Shown: positions 1 through 7,958, numbered from the stretch's first letter. The stretch is 47,244 nucleotides of DNA from an uncultured Bacilli bacterium (GCA_910587065.1 CAJUMA010000008.1:1-47244), one strand, 5' to 3'. Notes: generated from the letters alone by a model not told the origin. Program-made: numbers and translations.

Positions 1-193
1 CGATATTCTTTATATTATTTATTTCTGTTTGTTTTTCGTTTAGTTTTGAATATAAGTCATTTAGTGCACTCTCAACATTTGTTGCACTTGATCCACTTGT
101 ACTATTATCATATATTACTCCTCCTGAATCTAGGGCATATACTGGACTTACTATTAACATTAAACTAACGATCATACTTAATACTTTCTTCAT
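1..193 (-). CDS. Secreted protein with tail-fibre-like N-terminus (partial)
   Basis: The ATG is at 191-193 and the frame stays open for 64 codons to the window edge, so the C-terminus is missing. The first 20 residues form a signal peptide: MKK, a hydrophobic core, then a VYA-LD type cleavage site. The segment YDNSTSGSSATNVESAL follows, and then a Lys/Glu/Asn-rich stretch that looks like a coiled coil. Motifs of the type YDNSTSG.sATNVe.Al..L are common in phage tail-fibre-like surface proteins of gut Bacillota (family knowledge). I infer a secreted or surface protein, possibly of the same class as the repeat protein at the other end of the window. Its own promoter, with a poly-A spacer, is directly upstream. 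Confidence 0.75.
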   Translation of the reverse strand, partial: MKKVLSMIVSLMLIVSPVYALDSGGVIYDNSTSGSSATNVESALNDLYSKLNEKQTEINNIKNI

Positions 194-244
194 ACTAAAA
201 CACCTACAATCATTGTCCTTTTTTAAGCGGACTTATCTACTTTG

Positions 245-275
245 ATTATAGCATTTTTTTTTTTTTTTTTAGCAA
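245..275 (-). promoter_or_regulatory. Promoter with 17-A homopolymer spacer
   Basis: On the minus strand the extended -10 TGC-TATAAT lies at 253-245. The best -35 is TTGCTA at 275-270. Between them is an unbroken run of 17 A's (254-270 on the plus strand reads as T's; one A is shared with the -35). The spacer is 19 nt, so losing one or two A's would bring it to the optimal 18 or 17. Downstream the leader contains GTCC-N10-GGAC, a small hairpin. The layout resembles phase-variable promoters of mycoplasma surface lipoproteins. Confidence 0.7.
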
Positions 276-317
276 GCCCTAATCGTCTTGTCAAGTGTTT
301 TTTTTGTAATTTTTTAC

Positions 318-354
318 AAAATAAAAGACTTGATTAGTCAACTAATTCAAGTCT
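318..354 (-). terminator. Intrinsic terminator of the ribosomal superoperon
   Basis: On the minus strand AGACTTGA (354-347) pairs with TCAAGTCT (333-326). A second short stem (ACTAA/TTAGT) closes the loop, and the run TTTTATTTT follows. The rplQ stop codon lies inside the hairpin, so transcription of the whole operon ends immediately after rplQ. Confidence 0.85.
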
Positions 355-675
355 TACAGTTAAGGCATCATCGCCTTTTCTTTCTGTTAATTTAATTATT
401 CTAGTGTATCCACCGTTTCTTTCAGCATAACGTGGAGCAAGTTCATTAAATATTTTATTAACAACTGCTTTGTCGTTATGTAAAAAAGCAAGTGCTTTTC
501 TTCTAGCAACTAAAGATCCATCTTTTCCGTAAGTTATCATTTTATCAACAAACTTTCTTACTTCCTTAGCTCTTGCTTCAGTTGTAACAACAGCTTCATT
601 CATGATTACATCTTTAGTAATTCCGGCTAATATACTTCTTCTAATTCTAGATTCTCTTCCTAATTTTCTATACAT
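334..675 (-). CDS. rplQ: 50S ribosomal protein L17
   Basis: This 113-residue protein starts with MYRKLGRESRIRRSIL, the canonical L17 N-terminus that binds 23S rRNA near the exit tunnel, and has the usual bacterial length. A strong TAAGGAGG site lies 9 nt before the ATG. It is the last gene of the S10-spc-alpha operon and follows rpoA by 21 nt, as in other Bacillota. Its stop codon is part of the operon terminator hairpin. Confidence 0.97.
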   Translation of the reverse strand: MYRKLGRESRIRRSILAGITKDVIMNEAVVTTEARAKEVRKFVDKMITYGKDGSLVARRKALAFLHNDKAVVNKIFNELAPRYAERNGGYTRIIKLTERKGDDALTVRLELVD

Positions 676-696
676 TATAATAACCTCCTTACTGTA

Positions 697-1635
697 TTAA
701 TCGCGGAACTTTAGTCCCATTTCGTTTACTTTTTCAATTACTTCTTTTAATGATTTCTTTCCTAAGTTTCTAATCTTAGTTACTTCAGTTTCTCTCTTAT
801 CTATTAAATCTTGCATTGTGTGAATACCAGCTCTTTTTAAGCAATTGTATGCTCTTACAGAGAACTCGATTTCTTCGATAGGAGTTTCTAATGTCTTAGT
901 TATAGTATCAACTTTCTTTTCAGCGATGATACCTGTAATATCAGCAATTTGATTCAAATCAGCAATGATATTTAAATGCTCAATTAATATACGACTTGCA
1001 AGTGCCATACATTCTTCTGGAGTGATAGAGCCATTAGTATATACGTACATAATTAATTTATCATAATTTTCATTGTGACCAACACGAGCACTTTCAGTTT
1101 CAAAATAAACTTTTTCAACTGGAGAATAGTTAGAATCTATTGGAATTAAACCAACTGTTTCTCCAAGTAATTTCTTATTTTCTTTTGCATCAACATAACC
1201 ACGACCATTATCAACAGTCATTTCAATGTTGATTTTTCCACCTTTAACTAAATTACAAATAACTAAATCAGGATTTACTATTTCGATATCAGCATCACGT
1301 TCAATCATTCCTGCAGTTACAGGACCTTCACTAGATGCGCTTAATCTCATTATTTTCTTTTCTGTTGAATGATTCTTAACAACTAAATTTTTAATGTTAA
1401 GAACGATATTCATAACGTCTTCTTTTACGCCTTCAATTTTTTGGAATTCATGTAAAACTCCATCAATTTTTATACTAGTTACTGCACTACCTGGCATACT
1501 AGATAACATTACTCTTCTTAATGCATTACCTATAGTTGTTCCAAAACCTCTTTCTAAAGGTTCTAGTTCAAATTTACCATAATGTTTACTTTCAACATAT
1601 TCAGTAATTTTATATTCTGGTTTTTCAAAATTCAT
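697..1635 (-). CDS. rpoA: DNA-directed RNA polymerase subunit alpha
   Basis: The protein has 312 residues. The N-terminal domain (about 1-230) shows the dimerisation and assembly signature LEPLERGFGTTIGNALRR near residue 25. The C-terminal domain (about 245-312) contains IEEIEFSVRAYNCLKRAGI and the helix-hairpin-helix-like RNLGKKSLKEV that contacts UP-element DNA and activators. It nucleates core polymerase assembly. The start is supported by GCGAGGATTGAAATATG. It lies between rpsK and rplQ, the standard alpha-operon position, so RNA polymerase supply is coupled to ribosome synthesis. Confidence 0.98.
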   Translation of the reverse strand: MNFEKPEYKITEYVESKHYGKFELEPLERGFGTTIGNALRRVMLSSMPGSAVTSIKIDGVLHEFQKIEGVKEDVMNIVLNIKNLVVKNHSTEKKIMRLSASSEGPVTAGMIERDADIEIVNPDLVICNLVKGGKINIEMTVDNGRGYVDAKENKKLLGETVGLIPIDSNYSPVEKVYFETESARVGHNENYDKLIMYVYTNGSITPEECMALASRILIEHLNIIADLNQIADITGIIAEKKVDTITKTLETPIEEIEFSVRAYNCLKRAGIHTMQDLIDKRETEVTKIRNLGKKSLKEVIEKVNEMGLKFRD

Positions 1636-1662
1636 ATTTCAATCCTCGCTCTCTAATTACAA

Positions 1663-2049
1663 CTAATTTCTTGGACGTTTAGGTGGTCTACAACCATTAT
1701 GTGGTACTGGTGTTTCATCAGTAATTGATGCAATTTCTAATCCAGCAGTTTGGATTGCACGGATAGCATTTTCTCTACCATTTCCTACACCCTTAACAAA
1801 TACATCAACAGTTGTTACTCCAGCACCTTCTTTTGCAGCCTTTGCAGCACTTTCAGCAGCAAGTCCAGCAGCGTATGGAGTTTTCTTTTTACTACCCTTA
1901 TAACCTATAGTTCCGCTTGAAGCCCAACTTATTGTATTTCCTACTTCATCAGTGATTGTAACTAATGTATTGTTGTATGAGCAAGAAATGTGTACTTGTG
2001 CTTTTGGTATATTCTTTTTAACTTTTCTTTTTCTTCTATTATAAGCCAT
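1663..2049 (-). CDS. rpsK: 30S ribosomal protein S11
   Basis: S11 of the 30S platform, in contact with the 3' domain of 16S rRNA. I chose the ATG at 2049 (MAYNRRKRKVKKN), which gives 128 residues, the family length, and lies 9 nt after GGAGG. An open extension of seven codons upstream lacks a suitable ribosome-binding site. Conserved blocks include YNNTLVTITD, AAESAAKAA and the C-terminal HNGCRPPKRPRN. It sits between rpsM and rpoA. Confidence 0.97.
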   Translation of the reverse strand: MAYNRRKRKVKKNIPKAQVHISCSYNNTLVTITDEVGNTISWASSGTIGYKGSKKKTPYAAGLAAESAAKAAKEGAGVTTVDVFVKGVGNGRENAIRAIQTAGLEIASITDETPVPHNGCRPPKRPRN

Positions 2050-2070
2050 TATTCTTAACCTCCGTTTCAA

Positions 2071-2445
2071 CTACTTAGTAGCTTTCTTTTTATTTGCAAC
2101 TACTTTACCTTTACACTTACGAGTTTTAGCATTACTTCTAGTACTTTGTCCATGAACAGGTAATCCTTTTTTATGTCTGATTCCTTGATATGAACCTATT
2201 TCCATTTTATTTTTAATGTTCATTTGAACTTCACGACGTAATTCACCTTCAACAAGATACTTATCAACTTCACCACGAAGGATATTTTCTTGTTCTGGAG
2301 TTACATCTCTTACTTTCATTTCTGGATCAATGTTAACAGCCTTGCAAATCTTTTTTGCTGTGCTTTGACCAATTCCATAAATTGCAGTTAATCCGATAAA
2401 TAAAGCTTTATCTTTTGGTAATTCAATATTCTTAATACGTGCCAT
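2071..2445 (-). CDS. rpsM: 30S ribosomal protein S13
   Basis: A 124-residue S13 of the 30S head; it contacts P-site tRNA and the intersubunit bridge to L5. The N-terminus MARIKNIELPKDK, the helix-hairpin-helix YGIGQSTAKKIC and the basic tail (HGQSTRSNAKTRKCKGK) are typical. The ribosome-binding site AGGAGA overlaps the end of rpmJ, so the two are probably translationally coupled. Confidence 0.97.
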   Translation of the reverse strand: MARIKNIELPKDKALFIGLTAIYGIGQSTAKKICKAVNIDPEMKVRDVTPEQENILRGEVDKYLVEGELRREVQMNIKNKMEIGSYQGIRHKKGLPVHGQSTRSNAKTRKCKGKVVANKKKATK

Positions 2446-2454
2446 AATAATCTC

Positions 2455-2568
2455 CTATCCTTGTTTTTGTTTGTGCTTTGGATTTTCACAAATAATCCAT
2501 ACTTTTCCTTTTCTTCTTATTACTCTACATTTAGGGCATATCTTTTTTACTGATGCTCTTCTTTTCAT
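2455..2568 (-). CDS. rpmJ: 50S ribosomal protein L36
   Basis: A 37-codon gene between infA and rpsM, its standard place. The product begins MKRRASVKKICPKC and ends KHKQKQG. It has the zinc ligands of the C+ form: CxxC (C11, C14), C27 and H32. An AAGGAGGAAT-type site precedes the ATG at 2566-2568. L36 stabilises a 23S rRNA junction. Retention of all four ligands means this is the zinc-dependent version rather than the zinc-independent paralogue that replaces it under zinc limitation. Confidence 0.95.
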   Translation of the reverse strand: MKRRASVKKICPKCRVIRRKGKVWIICENPKHKQKQG

Positions 2569-2582
2569 ATAAGTATTCCTCC

Positions 2583-2795
2583 TTATTTTCTAAATTTTAT
2601 AATCCCATGTGTTAAATCAGTTGGTGACATCTCGACTGTAACTCTATCGCCCGGTAAGATGCGTATTGTATGTATACGTATTTTACCAGAAACATGGGCA
2701 GTTACAATAACTTTATTATCTAATTCTACTTTGTAGATTTCGTGAGTAACTTCTATTACTGTTCCATCTACTTCGATTTTTTGCTCTTTAGCCAA
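2583..2795 (-). CDS. infA: Translation initiation factor IF-1
   Basis: An OB-fold protein that occupies the ribosomal A site during initiation. The block FKVEL-like YKVELDNKVIVTAHVSGKI and the C-terminal ILPGDRVTVEMSPTDL match IF-1. I placed the start at the TTG at 2793-2795, giving MAKEQKIEVDG and 70 residues, which matches the family MAKEdvIEVeG. AGGAG lies about 10 nt upstream of it. The GTG at 2804 would touch the same Shine-Dalgarno sequence and is less likely. A TTG start suggests modest translation. It overlaps or abuts the end of map. Confidence 0.94.
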   Translation of the reverse strand: MAKEQKIEVDGTVIEVTHEIYKVELDNKVIVTAHVSGKIRIHTIRILPGDRVTVEMSPTDLTHGIIKFRK

Positions 2796-2800
2796 TTCTT

Positions 2801-3550
2801 TCACTCTCCTGTAAGTATTTCACAGCCATCTTCACGAATTGCGACTGTATGTTCAAAATGAGCTGCTGGACGACCATCTTCAGTTACAATTGTCCAATCA
2901 TCATCAAGAAGTGCCACATATCTTTTGCCTGCAGTTAACATCGGTTCTACCGCGATAACCATGCCTGCTTTAAGTTCTATTCCCGTATTATATTTTCCAT
3001 AATTCGGAACGTCTGGCTCTTCATGTAATTCATGACCAACTCCGTGTCCAACAAGTTCTCTTACAACACCTAAACCGTGTTTTTCAGCATATTGCTGAAT
3101 TCGAGCTGATGCATTTCCTAATTTTGCTCCAGCTTTTAACTCTTTGAGTCCAGTATAAAGGGCTTTTTCAGTATGGTACATTAAATGTTCTTTTTCTTTA
3201 TTAATGTGACCAACTGGATAAGACCAAGCTGAATCAGAATGATAACCTTTATACAATGTACATATATCAAGGGTGATAATGTCTCCTTCTTTTAAGAAAA
3301 CATCTTCACTTGCTATTCCATGTACTACTTCATCATTTATCGAAATACAGATATTAGCAGGATATCCCTCATAACCTAAGCAACTTGGGATACCACCGTG
3401 TTCACGAATGAACTTACCTGCTTCATCATCTATTTCTTTTGTAGTAACACCTGGATTTAACATGCTTTTTAAGTGCTGATGGCACATATAAGTTATATGT
3501 CCTGATTCTTTTATAATTTGAATCTCTTCATCACTATAAATGTTAATCAT
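2801..3550 (-). CDS. map: Methionine aminopeptidase, type I
   Basis: Removes the initiator methionine from nascent proteins. The 249-residue pita-bread fold shows all five metal ligands in context: two Asp in LDICTLYKGYHSD, His in VGHGVGHELHEEP, Glu in AVEPML and Glu in HFEHTVAI. The substrate-side His is in NDEVVHGIA. The ATG overlaps the adk TGA stop (ATGA), implying translational coupling. No N-terminal zinc-finger extension is present. Confidence 0.96.
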   Translation of the reverse strand: MINIYSDEEIQIIKESGHITYMCHQHLKSMLNPGVTTKEIDDEAGKFIREHGGIPSCLGYEGYPANICISINDEVVHGIASEDVFLKEGDIITLDICTLYKGYHSDSAWSYPVGHINKEKEHLMYHTEKALYTGLKELKAGAKLGNASARIQQYAEKHGLGVVRELVGHGVGHELHEEPDVPNYGKYNTGIELKAGMVIAVEPMLTAGKRYVALLDDDWTIVTEDGRPAAHFEHTVAIREDGCEILTGE

Positions 3551-4197
3551 TTAATCACACTTTCAATTAAAGCACTTGTCTCACTTGGAGTTCCACTGTT
3601 ATCAATTACATTTAGTATACCAAGTTCTTTATAATAATCTAGTAAAGGCTCAGTATTTTCAATGTAAGCATTAAATCTAATTTTGAAGGTTTCTTCAGTA
3701 TCATCGCTTCTACTTGTTAAAGCGATATTACAATCATCACAAAATCCTTCATTTTTAGGTTTCGTTGCTTCTTCATATTTATTATATCCGCGTCCACACT
3801 CAGGACAACTAAGTCTCCCTAATGCTCTATGCATGGCTGTATCTACATCCATATCTAAATATATTGCTGCACCAATTTTTTTACCTAATGTTATAAGTAA
3901 ATCATCAAGTATTTTTGCTTGAGCTATATTTCTTGGATAACCATCTAAGATAAAACCTGTTTCAGTATCTTTTTCAATTAGTCTTTTTCTTAGTAACTCC
4001 GTTACAATTTCATCACTTACAAGTTCGCCACTAGACATAATTTCTGTAAGTCTAAGTCCTAATTCGCTTTTACTTTCAACTTCTTTTCTTAAAAGATCAC
4101 CCGTCGATATGTGTATATAACCATGATTCTTCATTAGTATTTCACTTTGTGTGCCCTTACCTGCTGCAGGCGGAGCAATAAAGATTATATTCTTCAT
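3547..4197 (-). CDS. adk: Adenylate kinase (zinc LID type)
   Basis: Interconverts ATP plus AMP with two ADP. The protein has 216 residues, close to the usual long bacterial form. The LID domain carries CPEC and CDDC separated by about 17 residues, a structural zinc site. The AMP-binding region HISTGDLLRKEV and the DGYPRNIAQA segment are present. The P-loop reads APPAAGKGTQ where the family has GxPGAGKGTQ, so the first Gly and the fourth position are both Ala; the Lys and GKGT remain. It overlaps secY by 4 nt and map by 4 nt. Confidence 0.95.
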   Translation of the reverse strand: MKNIIFIAPPAAGKGTQSEILMKNHGYIHISTGDLLRKEVESKSELGLRLTEIMSSGELVSDEIVTELLRKRLIEKDTETGFILDGYPRNIAQAKILDDLLITLGKKIGAAIYLDMDVDTAMHRALGRLSCPECGRGYNKYEEATKPKNEGFCDDCNIALTSRSDDTEETFKIRFNAYIENTEPLLDYYKELGILNVIDNSGTPSETSALIESVIK

Positions 4198-5462
4198 CTT
4201 CTGTGTCTTCTCTTTCTCATTCCTTGATAACTACGAGATACGACACTACTTTCAAGTTGTTTATAAGTTTCAAGAGCAACACCAACTACGATTAAAAGTC
4301 CAGTACCACCTAATGTGATAGCACTTGATAAACTTGAAATCTTACTAAATATGATAGGAATTGATGCTATAACGATTAGGAATATACTTCCTACAACTGT
4401 TAATCTTGAAATTGTTCCTTTAAGATAGGCAGCTGTTTTATCACCTGGAGTAATCCCTGGAATATAACTTCTATTCTTATCTAAATTTTCACTCATTTCG
4501 TTTGGATTAAGTTCCATTAAAGTATAAACATATCCAAATAAGAAAATAAGTGCTATATATAGTAAATAACCCGTTGGAGTTGTATATACTATATATTTTT
4601 CAGCAAAATCAGTAATTGACGTATTCTTTAGTAATTGTCCAACTAATGTTGGAATACTTGTAATTGCACTTGCAAATATTACTGGCATTACACTTGCTGA
4701 ATTTAATTTTAATGGTATATAAGATTGTTCTTTTGATGCAGAACTATCAGTTCTTGTAGTATGTTGTATTGGAATTCTTCTTTCACTAATTTGCATGTAA
4801 ACTACGCCAATTAAGATTACTAAATAAGCTACAATAAAGGCAATGAATAGTAAAATTCCGATTACTTGTGTAAATGTATCAGCAATAACTAAATCTTTAA
4901 ATGCGGTAATAAATGTTGATGGTAAAGTATTAACTATACCTGCCATTATGAATAATGAAACACCATTACCTAAACCCTTATTAGTCACTTGATCAGCTAG
5001 CCATAGTAGTAAAGATGTACCAGCAGTTAATATAATTGTTGTTTTTACAATTTCTGTGGTCGTTCCACCCATAAAAGCAACAGAATATATATAGCCTTGA
5101 ACAAAAGCAAACAGGATACCTAAATATCTATTAATTCTATTTATCTTTTGTCTACCAGTGGCTCCTTGATCCTTTAGTTCTTTAAAATATGGAAGAATAT
5201 CCATTTGTAATAGTTGTGTAAGAATTGATGCCGTAATATAAGGCATAACTCCTAACGCAAATATTGAAAAAGTTTTTAAACTACCACCGCTCATTAAGTT
5301 TAATAAATCTAAAAAACTTAAGTTTTGTGTTATTGTTTTGGCTCCTGGAACAATTATGTTTGTTCCTAATCCGAATACAGCTAATACAAGTAAGGTGAAG
5401 TATATTCTTTTTCGCAAATCTTTATTATTAGAATTAAACAATCCTTTAAGACTTGTAAACAT
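4194..5462 (-). CDS. secY: Protein translocase subunit SecY
   Basis: The 422-residue central pore protein of the Sec translocon, with ten predicted membrane helices. Hallmarks are GVMPYITASILTQLLQ in the second helix region, the plug-region residues FLDLLNLMSGG and QISERRIPIQHTTR in a cytosolic loop. The C-terminal loop is basic (RSYQGMRKRRHRR). It begins 2 nt after rplO and overlaps adk, as in other Bacillota spc operons. The length is slightly short of the 430-residue norm without a missing segment that I can see. Confidence 0.97.
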   Translation of the reverse strand: MFTSLKGLFNSNNKDLRKRIYFTLLVLAVFGLGTNIIVPGAKTITQNLSFLDLLNLMSGGSLKTFSIFALGVMPYITASILTQLLQMDILPYFKELKDQGATGRQKINRINRYLGILFAFVQGYIYSVAFMGGTTTEIVKTTIILTAGTSLLLWLADQVTNKGLGNGVSLFIMAGIVNTLPSTFITAFKDLVIADTFTQVIGILLFIAFIVAYLVILIGVVYMQISERRIPIQHTTRTDSSASKEQSYIPLKLNSASVMPVIFASAITSIPTLVGQLLKNTSITDFAEKYIVYTTPTGYLLYIALIFLFGYVYTLMELNPNEMSENLDKNRSYIPGITPGDKTAAYLKGTISRLTVVGSIFLIVIASIPIIFSKISSLSSAITLGGTGLLIVVGVALETYKQLESSVVSRSYQGMRKRRHRR

Positions 5463-5463
5463 A

Positions 5464-5904
5464 TTAAATCACCTCTGCTGTTCCGCCTTTTTCTTCAATC
5501 TTAGTAACAGCTTTCGAAGAGAATCTGTGAGCTTTTACATTAACCTTCTTCTCTAATGTTCCATTAGCAAGGACTTTAATACCAGCCAATTGTTTTTTTA
5601 CAATTCCTCTTTCAAATAAAACTTCAGGAGTTACTGTATCACCATCATTAAATCTATTTAAATCAGATAAATTAATAGTCGCATAAACAGTAGCAAATCT
5701 CTTGTTGTTAAATCCTCTTTTTGGGACTCTTCTGTATAATGGAGTTTGTCCACCTTCAAACCAAGCTGAGATGCTAGCACCACTTCTTGATTTTTGACCG
5801 TTTTCTCCACGAGTAGAAGTTTTACCCATTCCTGAACCAGGACCACGTCCTACTCTTTTTCTTGTTTTAGTTTCAGGAGATTTTTCTAAATTATTTAACT
5901 TCAT
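5464..5904 (-). CDS. rplO: 50S ribosomal protein L15
   Basis: L15, an early 23S assembly protein. The ATG at 5904 gives MKLNNLEKSPETKTRKRVGR and 146 residues, exactly the typical length. GAGGAG lies 7 nt upstream. A 13-codon upstream extension would run into rpsE and has no site. The conserved GRGPGSGMGKTSTRGENGQKS block is present. rpmD, normally between rpsE and rplO, is missing: only one base separates the two genes. Confidence 0.97.
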   Translation of the reverse strand: MKLNNLEKSPETKTRKRVGRGPGSGMGKTSTRGENGQKSRSGASISAWFEGGQTPLYRRVPKRGFNNKRFATVYATINLSDLNRFNDGDTVTPEVLFERGIVKKQLAGIKVLANGTLEKKVNVKAHRFSSKAVTKIEEKGGTAEVI

Positions 5905-5905
5905 A

Positions 5906-6409
5906 TTATAACTCCTCAACTTTCTTTCCACGTAATTCTGCAATTTGTTCAGCTGTACGTACTGATTTTAAAGCTTCTAATGTAGCTTTTGCAACGTTTA
6001 CTTTAGTATTTGAACCTAAACTCTTAGCGACGATGTCTTTTACACCTGCAAGTTCAAGTACTGCACGAGCAGCACCACCTGCAACAACACCTGTACCTTT
6101 TGGAGCTGGTTTTAATAATACTTTTGCTCTACCACAAACACCAGTAGCTTCATGTGGAATAGTTCTATTATCTACTAAAGAAACTCTTACAAGATTCTTA
6201 TTAGCAGATTGTAATCCTTTTTTTATAGCTTCAGTAACTTCATTTGCTTTTCCATTACCTATTCCTACTAAACCTTTTCCATCACCAACTGCCATAGCAG
6301 CAGAGAATCTAAAATTACGTCCACCTTTAGTAACTTTTGTTACTCTTTTGATATCAATAACTTTTTCTAATAAAAGTTTTTTCTTAGGGTCCATATCTTG
6401 TCTTGCCAT
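5906..6409 (-). CDS. rpsE: 30S ribosomal protein S5
   Basis: S5, 167 residues, with the N-terminal dsRNA-binding-like domain (VIDIKRVTKVTKGGRNFRFSA, where spectinomycin-resistance changes occur in other species) and the C-terminal fold with GVCGRAKVLLKPAPKGTG. It is involved in decoding fidelity. GGAGGTAAGTT precedes the ATG. It directly abuts rplO. Confidence 0.97.
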   Translation of the reverse strand: MARQDMDPKKKLLLEKVIDIKRVTKVTKGGRNFRFSAAMAVGDGKGLVGIGNGKANEVTEAIKKGLQSANKNLVRVSLVDNRTIPHEATGVCGRAKVLLKPAPKGTGVVAGGAARAVLELAGVKDIVAKSLGSNTKVNVAKATLEALKSVRTAEQIAELRGKKVEEL

Positions 6410-6419
6410 AACTTACCTC

Positions 6420-6776
6420 CTAAAATTCCAATCCATTTTCGCGTGCAGCTTCTGCTAAAGCAGCAACACGTCCATGATATTGGTATCCACCTCTATCAAA
6501 TACAACAGTTTTGATTCCTGCCTTACTCGCTTTTTTGGCTATATCAGCACCTACAAGTTTAGCTCCTTCTGCATTTCCACCATTTTTAATTTTTAGTTCA
6601 ACGCTTGATGAGCTAACTAAGGTAGTTCCCTTTTCGTCATCTATGATTTGTGCGAAAATATGAGAATTAGATCTAAATACATTTAATCTAGGACATTCAC
6701 TAGTTCCAGAAATTTTATTACGAACTCTTGCATGTCTTCTTAGTCTTGCAACATTATTTGATTCTTTTTTTGTCAT
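6420..6776 (-). CDS. rplR: 50S ribosomal protein L18
   Basis: A 118-residue 5S rRNA-binding protein. The blocks RLRRHARVRNKISGT, RLNVFRSNSHIFAQIIDD and the C-terminal FDRGGYQYHGRVAALAEAAR are diagnostic. A GTAGGAGG site precedes the start. It lies between rplF and rpsE in the standard order. Confidence 0.97.
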   Translation of the reverse strand: MTKKESNNVARLRRHARVRNKISGTSECPRLNVFRSNSHIFAQIIDDEKGTTLVSSSSVELKIKNGGNAEGAKLVGADIAKKASKAGIKTVVFDRGGYQYHGRVAALAEAARENGLEF

Positions 6777-6792
6777 CCTAATTTCCTCCTAC

Positions 6793-7332
6793 CTATTTAG
6801 CCGCTTTCTTTCCTTCTTTACGTCTTACATATTCGCCTTTATAACGTATACCTTTACCTTTATATGGCTCAGGTTGTCTTATTTTACGAATATTAGCCGC
6901 AAATTCGGAAACATGCTGCTTGTCAATTCCATTAATATTTAATTCTGTAGCTGATACTAATTCTACTGATAAATCAGCAGGTACTTCTACATCAATTGTA
7001 TGTGAATAACCAGCATGTACTGTTATTTTCTTGCCTGATACAGCAAACTTGTATCCAACACCAACAGCTTCCAATACTTTTTGATACCCCTCAGATACTC
7101 CAATAAGCATATTTGCTATTAGGGCATTTGTTGTACCATGTAATGATTTTACTTGTTTTGTTTCATTAGCTCTAGTTACGATTACTTTTCCATCGTCAAC
7201 TTTTACTGTAATAGATTCATCAAATGTATATTTAAGTTCTCCTTTAGGTCCTTTTACTGTAATATTTTTATTGTCTATATCTACAGTAACACCAGCAGGA
7301 ATTGTTAATACTCTATTTCCAATTCTACTCAT
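6793..7332 (-). CDS. rplF: 50S ribosomal protein L6
   Basis: L6 at the base of the L7/L12 stalk, 179 residues from the ATG at 7332 (MSRIGNRVLTIPAGV). The frame is open eight more codons upstream, but that start would lie within rpsH. Two repeated domains are visible, with GVSEGYQKVLEAVGVGYK and the C-terminal signature IRKIRQPEPYKGKGIRY. AAAGGAA lies about 10 nt upstream of the chosen start. Confidence 0.96.
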   Translation of the reverse strand: MSRIGNRVLTIPAGVTVDIDNKNITVKGPKGELKYTFDESITVKVDDGKVIVTRANETKQVKSLHGTTNALIANMLIGVSEGYQKVLEAVGVGYKFAVSGKKITVHAGYSHTIDVEVPADLSVELVSATELNINGIDKQHVSEFAANIRKIRQPEPYKGKGIRYKGEYVRRKEGKKAAK

Positions 7333-7349
7333 AACCAATATTTCCTTTC

Positions 7350-7748
7350 CTACCAAATGTAAGCAAGTACTTCTCCTCCTAGTTTTTTATTTCTAGCATC
7401 TCTATCAGTCATAATTCCTTCAGAAGTTGAGATAATAGCGATTCCTAAACCATTTAGTACTCTAGGAAGCTCATCATGTTTTGCATATACTCTTAGACCT
7501 GATTTAGAAATTCTTTTAAGTCCAGTAATAACTCTAGTCTTTTTACCTTCAGTATATTTTAGGTTAATCGTAATTTTATTACCGTTTTTTGCTTCTTCTA
7601 ATACATAATCACTTATGTATCCTTCTTCTTTTAAGATTCTAGCAATTTCTACTGTCATCTTAGATCCTAATACTTCAACAGTATCATATTTCATTTGATT
7701 TGCATTACGAATTCTTGTAAGCATATCAGCAATTCTATCTTCTACCAT
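7350..7748 (-). CDS. rpsH: 30S ribosomal protein S8
   Basis: The 132-residue 16S central-domain assembly protein and, in E. coli, the spc-operon repressor. The N-terminal DMLTRIRNANQMK and C-terminal GGEVLAYIW are typical, and STSEGIMTDRDAR is the RNA-binding loop. AAAGGAAGTAGAG precedes the start. Whether S8 regulates this operon cannot be seen here. Confidence 0.97.
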   Translation of the reverse strand: MVEDRIADMLTRIRNANQMKYDTVEVLGSKMTVEIARILKEEGYISDYVLEEAKNGNKITINLKYTEGKKTRVITGLKRISKSGLRVYAKHDELPRVLNGLGIAIISTSEGIMTDRDARNKKLGGEVLAYIW

Positions 7749-7763
7749 AACTCTACTTCCTTT

Positions 7764-7949
7764 CTACCAACTTGATTTTTTAACGCCAGGTATTTTGCCT
7801 TGATTTGCAAGTTCTCTGAAACAAATACGGCATAAACCAAATTTACGAAGTACACCATGAGGTCTACCACATCTTTGGCATCTAGTATATTCTCTAACTT
7901 TAAATTTTTGTGGGCGATTAGCCTTAACTTTAATACTTGTCTTTGCCAT
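7764..7949 (-). CDS. rpsN: 30S ribosomal protein S14, zinc type
   Basis: A 61-residue S14 of the short zinc-binding (type Z) class, with Cys24, Cys27, Cys40 and Cys43 forming a CxxC-12-CxxC knuckle. Long zinc-free S14 forms are about 90-100 residues. It helps assemble the 30S head. The ribosome-binding site (AGTAGGT) is weaker than its neighbours'. Confidence 0.97.
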   Translation of the reverse strand: MAKTSIKVKANRPQKFKVREYTRCQRCGRPHGVLRKFGLCRICFRELANQGKIPGVKKSSW

Positions 7950-7958
7950 ATCTAATAC

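Noticed and set aside
6033..6458. Plus-strand 141-codon frame opposite rpsE/rplR
   Set aside because: A shadow of the ribosomal genes with no family resemblance.
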